A stretch of DNA of 53,126 nt from an uncultured Lachnospiraceae bacterium (GTDB taxonomy: Bacteria; Bacillota; Clostridia; Lachnospirales; Lachnospiraceae). Of the stretch, positions 25,339 through 34,523 are shown in pieces; within the stretch, counting starts at the first letter, position 1; each line of letters begins with the position of its first letter. The notes beneath the pieces were generated by a model that saw only the letters and a program-made list of their open reading frames with translations, made no database searches and was not told where the DNA came from. The stretch lies in contig CADANR010000010.1 in the NCBI GenBank assembly GCA_902789265.1, forward strand, positions 1 through 53,126, given 5' to 3'. Made by a program: the position numbers and the translations under genes.

Positions 25339-26076
25339 TTACTCCTGATTACTGCTTTCTTTCTCTGCGCTTTCGTTTTGTTCCATGCTTACTGCTTCCG
25401 TATTTTCCGTTTCCGTACTTTTCGTTTCCGTGCTTTCCGTTTCCGTACTTTTCGTTTCCGTACTTTCCGTTTCCGCACTTTCCGTTTCCGTACTTTCCCT
25501 CGTTTCTTCAGCCCCTTCTTCGGTGCTTATCTTTTTCTCCTTCTGCGGGAAATTGCCGAAGCACTTGTTAAACTCATCTTCATTGTAGACAAAGATTAAC
25601 AGAAAAATCATTAAAAAGAAAGCTACCGTGACGAACATATCCGCCACATTGAAAACCGGAAATTTGATGGCTTTTACGTAGATCATATCCACCACATATC
25701 CGTGAAAAATTTTTCCGTCTGTCGGATCAAAACGGAAAATCCGGTCAATCAGATTTCCGATTGCCCCGCCGATTAACATGACCTCTGCAATCCGGATCGG
25801 TCGGTATTCCTTCTCCCATGGGGTTCTTACGTAAAGGAAAAGGATTGCCGCAATGGCAATCGGTGTCAGAATCGCAAAGATTACCTGCCCGTTCTGAAAC
25901 AGTCCCCATGCCATTCCGCGGTTCTGCACATAGGTAATTACCAGCGCATCTCCCAAAACCTTTACTTCACGGCCATCGGATAAATATAGAATTGTAAGAT
26001 ATTTGATCCACTGATCCAGTCCCACCATAATCAGAACGGAAACAAGGGGAACCAAAACTCTTCCGATTTTTTTCAT
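25339..26076 (-). CDS. lspA: Signal peptidase II with repeat-rich C-terminal tail
   Basis: A 245-residue membrane protease that removes lipoprotein signal peptides. It has four hydrophobic segments and the catalytic Asp motifs GGAIGNLIDRIFRF and FNVADMFV. The core ends near residue 170; a further 75-residue tail is built of TESTE/TKSTE pentapeptides followed by Ser/Glu/Asn-rich sequence, which is unusual for LspA and would lie in the cytoplasm. Several lipoproteins in this window (DUF4358, C11) are natural substrates. It lies 8 bases after asnA. Confidence 0.95.
   Translation of the reverse strand: MKKIGRVLVPLVSVLIMVGLDQWIKYLTILYLSDGREVKVLGDALVITYVQNRGMAWGLFQNGQVIFAILTPIAIAAILFLYVRTPWEKEYRPIRIAEVMLIGGAIGNLIDRIFRFDPTDGKIFHGYVVDMIYVKAIKFPVFNVADMFVTVAFFLMIFLLIFVYNEDEFNKCFGNFPQKEKKISTEEGAEETRESTETESAETESTETKSTETESTETKSTETENTEAVSMEQNESAEKESSNQE
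25410..25499 (-). repeat. 15-bp tandem repeat in the lspA tail
   Basis: Six units close to TTTCCGTACTTTCCG (plus strand), each encoding a pentapeptide of the TESTE/TKSTE type. Period of 15 keeps the frame. Confidence 0.9.
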
Positions 26077-26084
26077 GTGAAATC

Positions 26085-27095
26085 CTATAAAATATTTACA
26101 TTATGCTCAAAAGCAAGATCATAAACCTCCGCAGGCCAAAGCGAAGACTGTACCTCTCCGATATGTGCTCTCTGGAGGAAGAACATGCAGATTCTCGACT
26201 GTCCGATTCCGCCGCCGATGGTATAAGGCATCTTCTTATCGATAATTGCTTTCTGGAACGGAAGCTCTGCCCTTTCCTCACAGCCTGCCATACGAAGCTG
26301 GGATACTAAGGAATCTTCATCCACGCGGATTCCCATGGAGGAAAGCTCCAGAGAAATACCGAGAATCGGATAATATACAAGAATGTCGCCGTTTAAATTC
26401 CAGTCATCATAATCCGGCGCTCTTCCGTCATGACGCTCTCCGGAAAGAAGCGGTCCGCCGATTTTCATAAGAAATACGGCACCCTTTTCTTTCGTAATCA
26501 GATTCTCTCTTTCCTTCGGAGTCTTGTCCGGCCATCTGTCCTCAAGCTCCTGCGTGGTTACGAAGCTGATCTCGTTCGGAAGGAACGGATCCATGAAATG
26601 ATATTTGCCGCAGATATAATACTCGGTCTGCTTGATTGCCATATAAATACGGAACACTGTTTCCTTTAAGGTATCTTCGTTCCGCTCGGACTTATCGATA
26701 ATCTTCTCCCAGTCCCACTGATCCACGTAGATGGAATGAAGGTTATCCGTATCTTCATCACGGCGGATTGCGGTCATATCGGTATAAAGACCTTCGCCCT
26801 TCTTAAAACCGTATGTCTGAAGTGCCTGTCTTTTCCATTTTGCAAGGGAGTGAACAATTTCCACTTCCTTATCACCCTGCTCTTTGATTCCGAATTTAAC
26901 GGGTCTCTCCACGCCGTTTAAATTATCGTTTAAACCGCTTTCCGGTGTTACAAATAACGGTGCGGAAACACGGGTTAAATTCAATGCATCGGATAGTGCG
27001 CGCTCGAAATAATCCTTTACTTCCTTAATTGCCTTCTGGGTTTCCTTAATACTCTGAGGGCTTTCATATCCCTTCGGAAAATAGCATCTGTCCAT
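26085..27095 (-). CDS. asnA: Aspartate--ammonia ligase (asparagine synthetase A)
   Basis: A 336-residue cytoplasmic enzyme making asparagine from aspartate, ammonia and ATP. Its fold is related to class II aminoacyl-tRNA synthetases. Motifs: LTRVSAPLFVTPESGLNDNLNGVERPV, MTAIRRDEDTDNLHSIYVDQWDWEK and GGGIGQSRICMFFL (motif 3). ATG 27095 is preferred over 27101 because GGGG then sits 7 bases upstream. It follows asnS by about 100 bases, so asparagine synthesis and charging are probably co-expressed. Confidence 0.97.
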   Translation of the reverse strand: MDRCYFPKGYESPQSIKETQKAIKEVKDYFERALSDALNLTRVSAPLFVTPESGLNDNLNGVERPVKFGIKEQGDKEVEIVHSLAKWKRQALQTYGFKKGEGLYTDMTAIRRDEDTDNLHSIYVDQWDWEKIIDKSERNEDTLKETVFRIYMAIKQTEYYICGKYHFMDPFLPNEISFVTTQELEDRWPDKTPKERENLITKEKGAVFLMKIGGPLLSGERHDGRAPDYDDWNLNGDILVYYPILGISLELSSMGIRVDEDSLVSQLRMAGCEERAELPFQKAIIDKKMPYTIGGGIGQSRICMFFLQRAHIGEVQSSLWPAEVYDLAFEHNVNIL

Positions 27096-27197
27096 TAGCA
27101 TGCCCCTTTCATTTCTGTAGCATTTCGTACATTACGCATCCTTTCAATCACGGACGCTTATACAGATTTTTTCTATACTGGTTTTTTTAGTTTTTTC

Positions 27198-28592
27198 TTA
27201 CAAGTCGCAGTTATTCACAGTTCTCGGGAACGGAATGACATCACGGATATTGCCCATTCCGGTTAAGTACATAACGCATCTTTCGAATCCCAGACCGAAT
27301 CCTGCATGACGTGCGGAACCGTATTTACGAAGATCCAGATAGAAATCGTAATCTTCTTTCTTAAGTCCGAGTTCCTCCATTCTTGCAAGGAGCTTGTCGT
27401 AATCATCCTCACGCTGGGAGCCGCCGATAATCTCGCCGATTCCGGGAACCAGGCAGTCCATTGCGGCAACGGTCTTTCCGTCCTCGTTTAATTTCATATA
27501 GAAAGCTTTAATCTCCTTCGGATAATCCGTTACGAACACGGGCCGCTTAAAAATCTCTTCCGTAAGGTATCTTTCATGCTCCGTCTGTAAATCGCAGCCC
27601 CAGTATACCTTGTATTCGAACTTGTCATTATTCTTCTCGAGTAATTCGATTGCTTCCGTATAGGTAACATGACCGAATTCGGAATTTACAACATGGTTTA
27701 ATCTTTCGATTAATCCCTTATCCACGAAATTATTGAAGAATGCCATCTCTTCCGGCGCGTTCTCCAAAACATAGCGGATAATGTATTTAATCATGCTCTC
27801 GGCAATCATCATATCATCTTCAAGATCCGCAAATGCCATCTCCGGTTCAATCATCCAGAACTCCGCAGCATGACGTGTGGTATTGGAATTTTCCGCACGG
27901 AACGTGGGTCCGAAGGTGTAAATATTTTTAAATGCCATTGCATAGGTCTCGCCGTTTAACTGACCGGAAACCGTAAGATTCGTATTCTTATTAAAGAAGT
28001 CCTGCGAAAAGTCTACCTTGCCGTCCTCCGTCATCGGTACGTTGGCAAGATCCAGTGTCGTTACCGTAAACATCTCTCCCGCACCTTCGCAGTCGCTGCC
28101 GGTAATTAAGGGAGTATGTACATATACGAAATCTCTTTCCTGGAAGAATTTATGAATCGCATAAGCAATTAAAGAACGTACTCTGAAAACTGCTTCAAAA
28201 GTATTGGTTCTCGGACGCAGATGCGTAATCGTACGAAGGTATTCCATGGAATGGCGCTTCTTCTGAAGCGGATAGTCCGGTGCGGAATCGCCTTCCACAA
28301 TAATCTCCGTTGCCTGAATTTCAAACGGCTGCTTTGCCTCCGGTGTCGGAACCAGGGTTCCTTTTACAATCAAAGCCGCACCGACATTGATTTTGGCAAT
28401 CGCCGCAAAATTCTCCATGGTATCGTGATATACGACCTGAAGCGGTTCAAAGAATGTACCGTCATTAATCACGACAAAGCCGAAGGATTTGGAATCACGG
28501 TTGGAACGAACCCAGCCGCCTACGGAGATTTCCTTATTTAAATAAGCGTCTCTGTTTTTAAAGATTTCTCGAATTGTAACCAGTTTTTCCAT
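27198..28592 (-). CDS. asnS: Asparaginyl-tRNA synthetase
   Basis: A 464-residue class IIb synthetase. The N-terminal OB-fold anticodon-binding domain ([31 protein letters not shown]) is followed by the catalytic core with [40 protein letters not shown], motif 2 [22 protein letters not shown] and motif 3 [15 protein letters not shown]. The [11 protein letters not shown] signature fits AsnRS rather than AspRS. ATG 28592 has AGAGG 6 bases upstream. No T-box leader was seen in front of it. Confidence 0.97.
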   Translation of the reverse strand: MEKLVTIREIFKNRDAYLNKEISVGGWVRSNRDSKSFGFVVINDGTFFEPLQVVYHDTMENFAAIAKINVGAALIVKGTLVPTPEAKQPFEIQATEIIVEGDSAPDYPLQKKRHSMEYLRTITHLRPRTNTFEAVFRVRSLIAYAIHKFFQERDFVYVHTPLITGSDCEGAGEMFTVTTLDLANVPMTEDGKVDFSQDFFNKNTNLTVSGQLNGETYAMAFKNIYTFGPTFRAENSNTTRHAAEFWMIEPEMAFADLEDDMMIAESMIKYIIRYVLENAPEEMAFFNNFVDKGLIERLNHVVNSEFGHVTYTEAIELLEKNNDKFEYKVYWGCDLQTEHERYLTEEIFKRPVFVTDYPKEIKAFYMKLNEDGKTVAAMDCLVPGIGEIIGGSQREDDYDKLLARMEELGLKKEDYDFYLDLRKYGSARHAGFGLGFERCVMYLTGMGNIRDVIPFPRTVNNCDL

Positions 28593-28629
28593 AGTGACCT
28601 CTTTTCTTTTTGTTAAAACACCAAATGAC

Positions 28630-28658
28630 ATTATAACCTACATTTTAAAGGTTTACAA
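28630..28658 (-). promoter_or_regulatory. asnS promoter
   Basis: On the minus strand TTGTAA (28653-28658), 17 bases, TATAAT (28630-28635). Confidence 0.6.
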
Positions 28659-28750
28659 ACATTTTTCTGTCCGGCTTTCTCCTTCATGGAAAAATGCGGC
28701 TTTTTAATTTTTACAAAATCATTACATTGAAAAATTCATGTCACAAAAAA

Positions 28751-28781
28751 CCACTATATGTGGCGTCTCAAAAAACGCCAC
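28751..28781. other. Overlapping hairpins between asnS and the SleB-like gene
   Basis: GTGGCGT (28760-28766) pairs with ACGCCAC (28775-28781). Part of it, GTGG, can instead pair with CCAC at 28751-28754, which in the minus direction would be followed by TTTTTT. The two pairings exclude each other. It lies upstream of both divergent promoters, so no transcript is assigned. Confidence 0.4.
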
Positions 28782-28832
28782 CACAACATCTTCCAAATTA
28801 TTACAAAATTGTTACATTTTATTAATTTTCTG

Positions 28833-28861
28833 TTGCTTTTTTCTTGCGGAGTTGTTATAAT
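28833..28861 (+). promoter_or_regulatory. Promoter of the SleB-like hydrolase gene
   Basis: TTGCTT (28833-28838), 17 bases, consensus TATAAT (28856-28861). Predicted start near 28868, leaving a leader of about 142 nt. Confidence 0.6.
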
Positions 28862-28867
28862 AATCAA

Positions 28868-29009
28868 AACTCATGAAATATTTGCAGAGGGGGAATCTCT
28901 TCAAATGTCACAATAATCGGTATGAAAGGGTTTTTATAAAGGATGCCGGGGTTACAAAGAAAGGCACCTTGCAATACATAATTACCCGGAAAGAAGATGT
29001 GAGGAAAAA
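28868..29009 (+). promoter_or_regulatory. Long 5' leader, possible structured RNA
   Basis: Small stems are visible: TTGCA with TGCAA closing most of the leader (about 28880 to 28974), AGAG/TCTCT around a GGGGAA loop, and TGCC/GGCA around a GGGGTTAC-containing loop. It ends at AGATGTGAGG before the ATG. I could not match it to the ydaO (c-di-AMP), GEMM (c-di-GMP) or other riboswitch consensus. Confidence 0.4.
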
Positions 29010-29780
29010 ATGTTAACTTTAAAAACCGTGTTCAGTAAAGAAACTTTAAAGCTTGTTTACGAAAACACAAAAAAGGAACTGAAGGTAACCGGTGAGGCAT
29101 TTACGAATTTCATCAAAGTACATTCCGAACTCACAACCGTTTGGTTTCTGAAAACTTACAAAAGACCGGAAGCAATCGCACTCAGTGTTGTTCTTATCGC
29201 TTCCCTGATTTGCTCCTCTGTAGCAGTAGGCGCTAACGTAAAGGGTCGTGAGATTACGGTAAAGGAAAATCAGTTTTCCGAATCTTTAATTCTCGGTAAC
29301 GAGAATACGGTTGCTACCAGTACCATTACAAAGAAACCTGTTATTGCCAAAGGCTCTACCATGCAGAAGGTTGATATTATCACACCTACCCTGTGTGCAT
29401 ACAATATGGAAAACAGAGAGCTTTTAGCACAAATGATGTATGCGGAAGAAGGAGTATTCTTCTCCATCTTCGCAAACGATCCTGCAGCCAACGAGCGTGT
29501 TCACAAACTTGCAGGCAGCGTTATTCTTCATCGTCTGAACAATCATTTCGGCGGTGCACAGACGCTTGCAGATGTACTCTATGCTCCCGGACAGTATGAC
29601 TACAGAACCATTCAGAGAGTGGAACAGGGACAGAATCTTCCTCCCCAGGTTTATCAGTGGGCAGAAGAACTTCTGACAACCGGAGCACTCGGACCGGACA
29701 ATCTGGTATTCCAGGCTGAGTTCGTACAGGGAAGCGAAGTATACGATCATATCGGAAACCAGTACTTCTGCTGCAGATAA
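29010..29780 (+). CDS. Cell wall hydrolase, SleB/CwlJ (Hydrolase_2) domain
   Basis: A 256-residue protein. An N-terminal amphipathic cytoplasmic stretch of about 50 residues is followed by one membrane segment (AIALSVVLIASLICSSVAVGA, about residues 52-74) and, after a Thr-rich linker, a C-terminal hydrolase domain of about 120 residues (ENRELLAQMMYAEEGVF, then GSVILHRLNNHFGG, LADVLYAPGQYDY). The pattern Glu, LxxR, LxxVLxxPxQY fits SleB/CwlJ-type lytic transglycosylases, which cut cortex or vegetative peptidoglycan. The GAGG site lies close to the ATG. A long leader and a strong terminator make it a single-gene unit. Confidence 0.82.
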   Translation: MLTLKTVFSKETLKLVYENTKKELKVTGEAFTNFIKVHSELTTVWFLKTYKRPEAIALSVVLIASLICSSVAVGANVKGREITVKENQFSESLILGNENTVATSTITKKPVIAKGSTMQKVDIITPTLCAYNMENRELLAQMMYAEEGVFFSIFANDPAANERVHKLAGSVILHRLNNHFGGAQTLADVLYAPGQYDYRTIQRVEQGQNLPPQVYQWAEELLTTGALGPDNLVFQAEFVQGSEVYDHIGNQYFCCR

Positions 29781-29833
29781 TTTCGAAGAACCATTTCGTG
29801 AAGCAATTTATGAAAGTTCAAATTACCCTCAAT

Positions 29834-29869
29834 AAGAAGTGGGAAGAGCAAATGCTCTTCCCACTTCTT
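29834..29869. terminator. Strong bidirectional terminator
   Basis: A near-perfect 17-bp stem (AAGAAGTGGGAAGAGCA with its complement, 29834-29850 and 29853-29869) lies between the SleB-like gene (plus) and mfd (minus). Confidence 0.8.
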
Positions 29870-29902
29870 TACTCTGTCTAACGGTTCGAATATGTATACT
29901 TT

Positions 29903-32900
29903 TCAGAACAGTTCCTCGAGTCGTCCGACGAGCATCTCCGCGGTTTCGAGCAGGTGTTTCTCATCGATTTCGGGGATGCCGCACACCTGATAGGTATATT
30001 CAAAGCCGGGATTTCCGGATTTCACATAGCGCATATTTCCTCCGAAGGATGCAAGGAATTCCGGTACCTTCTCTGCTTTGATCGGTGCATGCGGAAGAAT
30101 GGATATTTTTATTTTCCCGCTGCCGCCTTTGATTTCGGTAACATATAATTTCTTTGCTCTTGCACGAAGAAGGGCTACCTGCAAAAGTGCCTCCGCAGGT
30201 TTCGGAAGGTCTCCGAAGCGGTCCTTTAATTCATCGCGGAATTCTTCGTAATCAACTTTCCCTTCAATCGAAGCAATTTTATGATACATTTCCAGTTTCT
30301 GCGGTTCGTTAACGATATATTCCGCAGGAAGATAGGCATTGATATCAAGGTCTGCCAGGGTTTCGAATTCTTCCTCTTCTTTCTTTTCTCCCTTCACGGT
30401 AAGGACGGCGTCGTTTAACATCTTGCAGTAAAGTTCGAAGCCGACCGCATCCATGTTTCCGTGCTGCTGCATGCCGAGAAGATTTCCGGCTCCGCGAATC
30501 TCCAGATCGCGCATACTGATTTTAAAGCCAGAGCCCAGTTCCGTGAACTCGCGAATGGCTTCCAGTCTTTTCTCTGCCTGCTCTTTCAAAATGACATTCC
30601 GGTCATACATCAAAAATGCATATGCCGCTCTGTTACTGCGTCCCACACGACCCCGTAGCTGGTATAGCTGTGCTAAACCGAAACGGTCCGAGCGGTCAAT
30701 AATGATGGTATTGACATTCGGAATATCAAGACCTGTCTCGATAATGGTGGTGGAAATTAAGACATCGATTTCTCCCTGAATAAAATCATGCATGATGTCT
30801 TCCAGTTCACGCTCCGCCATCTGACCGTGTGCGAACGCCACCCTTGCTTCCGGTACAAGTGCCGTTATTCTTGCCGTTACATTGGTAATATCATTGATTC
30901 TGTTATGTACGTAATATACCTGACCGCCTCTGGTAAGTTCCCTGACGATTGCTTCTCTTACCATCTCTTCGTTGTATTCCATGACAAAGGTCTGAATCGG
31001 AAGTCTGTCCTGCGGCGCTTCCTCCAGAATGGACATATCGCGGATTCCGATTAAACTCATATTTAAGGTTCTCGGAATCGGTGTCGCGGTAAGCGTCAGT
31101 ACATCCACGTCAACCTTTAATCTCTTCAGTTTTTCTTTATGTGCCACACCGAAACGCTGCTCCTCATCAATGATTAAAAGCCCCAGATTCTTCGGTGCGA
31201 TATCTTTCGAGAGAATCCGGTGTGTTCCGATTACGATATCCACTAACCCTTTTCTCAGTCTCTCTGAAGTCCTTCTCTGTTCCGTAGGGGTACGGAAACG
31301 TGACATCAGCTCGATTTTAACCGGGTAATCCTTCATCCTCTGCGAAAATGTATTATAATGCTGCTCCGCAAGAATCGTCGTAGGCACTAAGAAAAGTACC
31401 TGGTATCCGTCCATGACGGCCTTGAATGCGGCACGGATTGCGATTTCGGTCTTGCCGTAGCCCACGTCACCGCAGATTAATCGTTCCATGATTTTATTGC
31501 TTTCCATATCCGCTTTGGTTGCTTCAATGGCGGCAAGCTGGTCATCCGTTTCTTCAAACGGAAACATCTCTTCAAATTCGTTCTGCCATACGGTATCCTT
31601 GCCGAACCGGTGTCCCTCGCTCCGCTGTCTGGTCGCATACAAATCCACCAGTTCCTTTGCCACGCCGAGAACTGCTTCATGAACCTTCGACTTGGTATTC
31701 TTCCAGCTCTGGGTTCCGAGTTTATTTAATTTCGGCGCCTTTCCCTCCTTGGAGGAATATTTCATGACGGAGTCAAAACAGCCTGCAAGTACATACAAAC
31801 TGGAATTTCCGGCATACTCAATCTTCATATAATCCTTCGTGACGCCGGCGTTATTTACCTTCTCAATTCCGCGGTAAATCCCGATGCCGTAGTTTTCATG
31901 CACCACATAATCGCCGACATTCAGTTCGCTGAAATCATGAATTTTATTTCCGGAATATTTCTTTGTGCTTCTTTTCTTTCTTTCCCGACCGAAAATATCC
32001 GTATCGGACATAATTACAAAACGAATCAGCGGAAACTCATATCCCTGTCTGACATTGCCGTAGTAAGTCACCACATCCCCGGGCAGAAGCTGATAATCGG
32101 GATTGTCATTATATGCTGCATTCACACCTTCTTCGGTGATATTCTCCGCAATTCTTTTTGCCCTGGTTCTTGAAGAGGATACGACCAACACGCGATACCC
32201 GGCTTTTTTGTATTTTTGCAGATCCTTCATAAGTTCCGAAACGGAACCGTTGTAGGAAGAAACCGGGTGCATGTCGATATGAAATGATTTTTCGAATTTC
32301 ATGTCGGTAGAAGCATAATCCAGGATTGTAACACCGAATACGGTTTCCGTTTTTAAGGCTTTAATCGCCTTTTTATAAGGAGTCAGAAGATCTGCCTGTC
32401 CGGGAATCGCATAGCCGCTTTGAATACGATGGCTGAAGCTGTCCTGAAACTCTTCTTCAACCGCTTTGATATGGCGGTCGATTTTGGACGGTTCATCCAG
32501 GAACAGAAGCCTGGTACGGTCGCCGAACAGATTTAAGAACCCCTCCGCATGAGGATAAAAATAGCGGATATAACTTTCCAGCACATTCGTCTCGGAAAAT
32601 TCCTCCACCTGTTCCTTCGTGGTCGCCCACTCGTGCTCCAAGCGGTGTGCTTCTTCATTCATGGCCTTTTCGCGAAAAGCCGCTGCACATTTCTTTACTT
32701 CTTTTTCAATCTTTTTAAAGCCGTCCTGTTTCACATCCTCCGAAACCAGAAACTCGCAGGCAGGATAGATTACGGCCTTATCGATTTTACTTAAAGAGCG
32801 CTGCGTCTGTACATCAAAAATCCGGATGGAATCCACTTCATCTCCCCAAAGTTCCAGTCGGATGGGGTTCTCCATTGTAAGATCAAAAATATCCACAATC

Positions 32901-33427
32901 CCGCCGCGAATGGCAAACTGTCCGGCCTCTTCCACAGTTGCCACTTTCCGGTAACCCATGGAAGAAAGCTTCAATGCAATCGCTTTTTCCTCCACGATAC
33001 TGCCATGGCTGATTTCCAGAATGTTTTTCTTTAATACCTCAAGCGGAATCATCGGCGTCATCAGGGAGTCGAAGGTCGTAACAACCGTAATCGGCTTTCC
33101 TTCCAGAATTGCACGAAGCACCTTCATGCGATCTTTTGTGATTTCATTCGAATAAATGTCCGCCTGGTAGAAGATTAAGTCCTTCGCGGGGAAGACCTTC
33201 ACCCCCTTATCGTACATGGAATACTCTTCGGCAAGGTCTCTTGATCGGAGGTCACTGTAGGTAATCAGAATCCGTACGTCAAAATAAGCACCGAAAGTAT
33301 GAAGGAAATGACATTTCCCACTCTCCGTGCATCCCGTAAGTTCCAGACTTTTTGCCCCTTCATTCAGGGCACCCGAAATCTCTTCGTACTCCTTTAATTC
33401 TCTGATCGGTGCGTCAAATATTTCCAC
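29903..33427 (-). CDS. mfd: Transcription-repair coupling factor
   Basis: A 1174-residue DNA translocase that displaces stalled RNA polymerase and recruits UvrA. In order: UvrB-homology domains with a degenerate ATPase near the N terminus, the RNA polymerase interaction domain around VGDYVVHENYGIGIYRGIEK, and the translocase with Walker A ICGDVGYGKTEIA, DEEQRFGVAHKE, TLTATPIPRTLNMSL and ETGLDIPNVNTIII. The relay and TRG region follows, then the C-terminal domain. Length is normal. Its start overlaps the pth stop by 14 bases, the usual pth-mfd order in Firmicutes. Confidence 0.98.
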   Translation of the reverse strand: MEIFDAPIRELKEYEEISGALNEGAKSLELTGCTESGKCHFLHTFGAYFDVRILITYSDLRSRDLAEEYSMYDKGVKVFPAKDLIFYQADIYSNEITKDRMKVLRAILEGKPITVVTTFDSLMTPMIPLEVLKKNILEISHGSIVEEKAIALKLSSMGYRKVATVEEAGQFAIRGGIVDIFDLTMENPIRLELWGDEVDSIRIFDVQTQRSLSKIDKAVIYPACEFLVSEDVKQDGFKKIEKEVKKCAAAFREKAMNEEAHRLEHEWATTKEQVEEFSETNVLESYIRYFYPHAEGFLNLFGDRTRLLFLDEPSKIDRHIKAVEEEFQDSFSHRIQSGYAIPGQADLLTPYKKAIKALKTETVFGVTILDYASTDMKFEKSFHIDMHPVSSYNGSVSELMKDLQKYKKAGYRVLVVSSSRTRAKRIAENITEEGVNAAYNDNPDYQLLPGDVVTYYGNVRQGYEFPLIRFVIMSDTDIFGRERKKRSTKKYSGNKIHDFSELNVGDYVVHENYGIGIYRGIEKVNNAGVTKDYMKIEYAGNSSLYVLAGCFDSVMKYSSKEGKAPKLNKLGTQSWKNTKSKVHEAVLGVAKELVDLYATRQRSEGHRFGKDTVWQNEFEEMFPFEETDDQLAAIEATKADMESNKIMERLICGDVGYGKTEIAIRAAFKAVMDGYQVLFLVPTTILAEQHYNTFSQRMKDYPVKIELMSRFRTPTEQRRTSERLRKGLVDIVIGTHRILSKDIAPKNLGLLIIDEEQRFGVAHKEKLKRLKVDVDVLTLTATPIPRTLNMSLIGIRDMSILEEAPQDRLPIQTFVMEYNEEMVREAIVRELTRGGQVYYVHNRINDITNVTARITALVPEARVAFAHGQMAERELEDIMHDFIQGEIDVLISTTIIETGLDIPNVNTIIIDRSDRFGLAQLYQLRGRVGRSNRAAYAFLMYDRNVILKEQAEKRLEAIREFTELGSGFKISMRDLEIRGAGNLLGMQQHGNMDAVGFELYCKMLNDAVLTVKGEKKEEEEFETLADLDINAYLPAEYIVNEPQKLEMYHKIASIEGKVDYEEFRDELKDRFGDLPKPAEALLQVALLRARAKKLYVTEIKGGSGKIKISILPHAPIKAEKVPEFLASFGGNMRYVKSGNPGFEYTYQVCGIPEIDEKHLLETAEMLVGRLEELF

Positions 33428-34016
33428 CCTGTGTTTCCTCTTTCGGCGGTACTTTCCGGTTAAACTTATTCATTGCTTCCTCGACTTTACTTTCCATTAA
33501 AAGTAAAATCGCCTCCGAGACTTTCTCATATGCCTCTTTCTCTGCGGCTGCATCTTCTTCGGAAAAATGACCGAGTACATAATCCGCTAAATCCATGCGG
33601 GACGGTTTCTCACCGACTCCCACTTTAATCCGAAGGAATACCTCGCTTCCGAGATGGGAAATGATATTCTTGATTCCGTTATGTCCTCCGGCACTTCCTT
33701 TCGGTCTTACGCGAAGCTGCCCCACCGGAAGTGAAATATCATCATAGAGAATAATCAACTCGTTCTCCGTATCCACCTTGAAATAATCACATACCGCACG
33801 AACCGCTTCTCCGCTTAAATTCATATAGGTTAAGGGTTTTACCAGAATAACCTTCTGACCTTCCACAACACCCTTTCCGATTAAGGACTGAAATTTTCCG
33901 TCCTCCACGCGGATTCCGTATTTGGACGCAAAAACATCGAGGGCATTATAGCCCACGTTATGTCTCGTATTCCTATACTCTCTCCCGGGATTCCCCAGAC
34001 CCACAATAACAAACAT
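33414..34016 (-). CDS. pth: Peptidyl-tRNA hydrolase
   Basis: A 200-residue enzyme that frees tRNA from peptidyl-tRNA. It opens with MFVIVGLGNPGREYRNTRHNVGYNALD, containing the catalytic His, and has YDDISLPVGQLRVRPKGSAGGHNGIKNII with the catalytic Asp and the substrate-gating loop. Length is normal. It leads the pth-mfd unit and overlaps mfd by 14 bases. Confidence 0.98.
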   Translation of the reverse strand: MFVIVGLGNPGREYRNTRHNVGYNALDVFASKYGIRVEDGKFQSLIGKGVVEGQKVILVKPLTYMNLSGEAVRAVCDYFKVDTENELIILYDDISLPVGQLRVRPKGSAGGHNGIKNIISHLGSEVFLRIKVGVGEKPSRMDLADYVLGHFSEEDAAAEKEAYEKVSEAILLLMESKVEEAMNKFNRKVPPKEETQGGNI

Positions 34017-34092
34017 ACTAACTCCGTATCACGCTCATCACCAATCTTTATCAACGAGCGGTGCGTCATTAATTATACTCCATTTTCTCGGT

Positions 34093-34452
34093 AAAGTATA
34101 CTTTAATAAATGACTCCCTTCGTGTCAGCACGTCCTCGTGGGAAGTCTCGTAGAAGCTCGCAATTTATACTTACTTTTTCAGCTATATGCTATGCTTTGC
34201 TCGTGTTCTATAGAGCCTTCCCACGAGGATCTACCTGACACTTGCTCTGAACGCAAAACATTGCTTCGCAAATGCCTTTGTGATTGGTAAGTTGCCACGG
34301 CGGGCTCTATAGAACGGGAGCAACACAAAATACTTCAAGTATAATTACAGTAAATGTTGCGACCCTCTACGAGACCGTCGGGGCAATCTGTGCAATCACG
34401 ATGCGAGTCATTCAGAAAACTATACTTTGAGTCATTCAGAAAACTATACTTT
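34093..34452. repeat. Non-coding element bounded by inverted repeats
   Basis: The 507-base gap between pth and glgD holds this 360-bp element. The left end (34093-34116) is AAAGTATACTTT plus ATAAATGACTC; its inverse appears at the right end as two exact tandem 24-bp copies (34405-34428, 34429-34452) beginning GAGTCATTCAG. Inside are perfect inverted pairs: CCTCGTGGGAAG (34133-34144) with 34218-34229; GTCTCGTAGA (34145-34154) with 34366-34375; GTTCTATAGAGCC (34205-34217) with 34302-34315. No reading frame is convincing. It resembles a MITE-like or structured repeat. Confidence 0.6.
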
Positions 34453-34461
34453 GTACAAACA

Positions 34462-34487
34462 GAAAACGGAGCATACGCTCCGTTTTC
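34462..34487 (-). terminator. glgCD terminator
   Basis: GAAAACGGAGC and GCTCCGTTTTC form an 11-bp stem with a 4-nt loop; the T tract is partly inside the stem. Confidence 0.75.
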
Positions 34488-34523
34488 CAACCCCATATCT
34501 TCTCTAAAAAGTGAATTCTTAAC

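Noticed and set aside
28593-28860. T-box leader for asnS
   Set aside because: No AGGGUGGNACCGCG-type antiterminator bulge and the promoter lies only about 40 bases from the start codon.
28868-29009. ydaO (c-di-AMP) or GEMM (c-di-GMP) riboswitch
   Set aside because: GGGGGAATC and GGGGTTAC recall parts of both, but the other conserved blocks (GCCGAAUC, GCUAACCUCG, GCAAAGCC) are missing.
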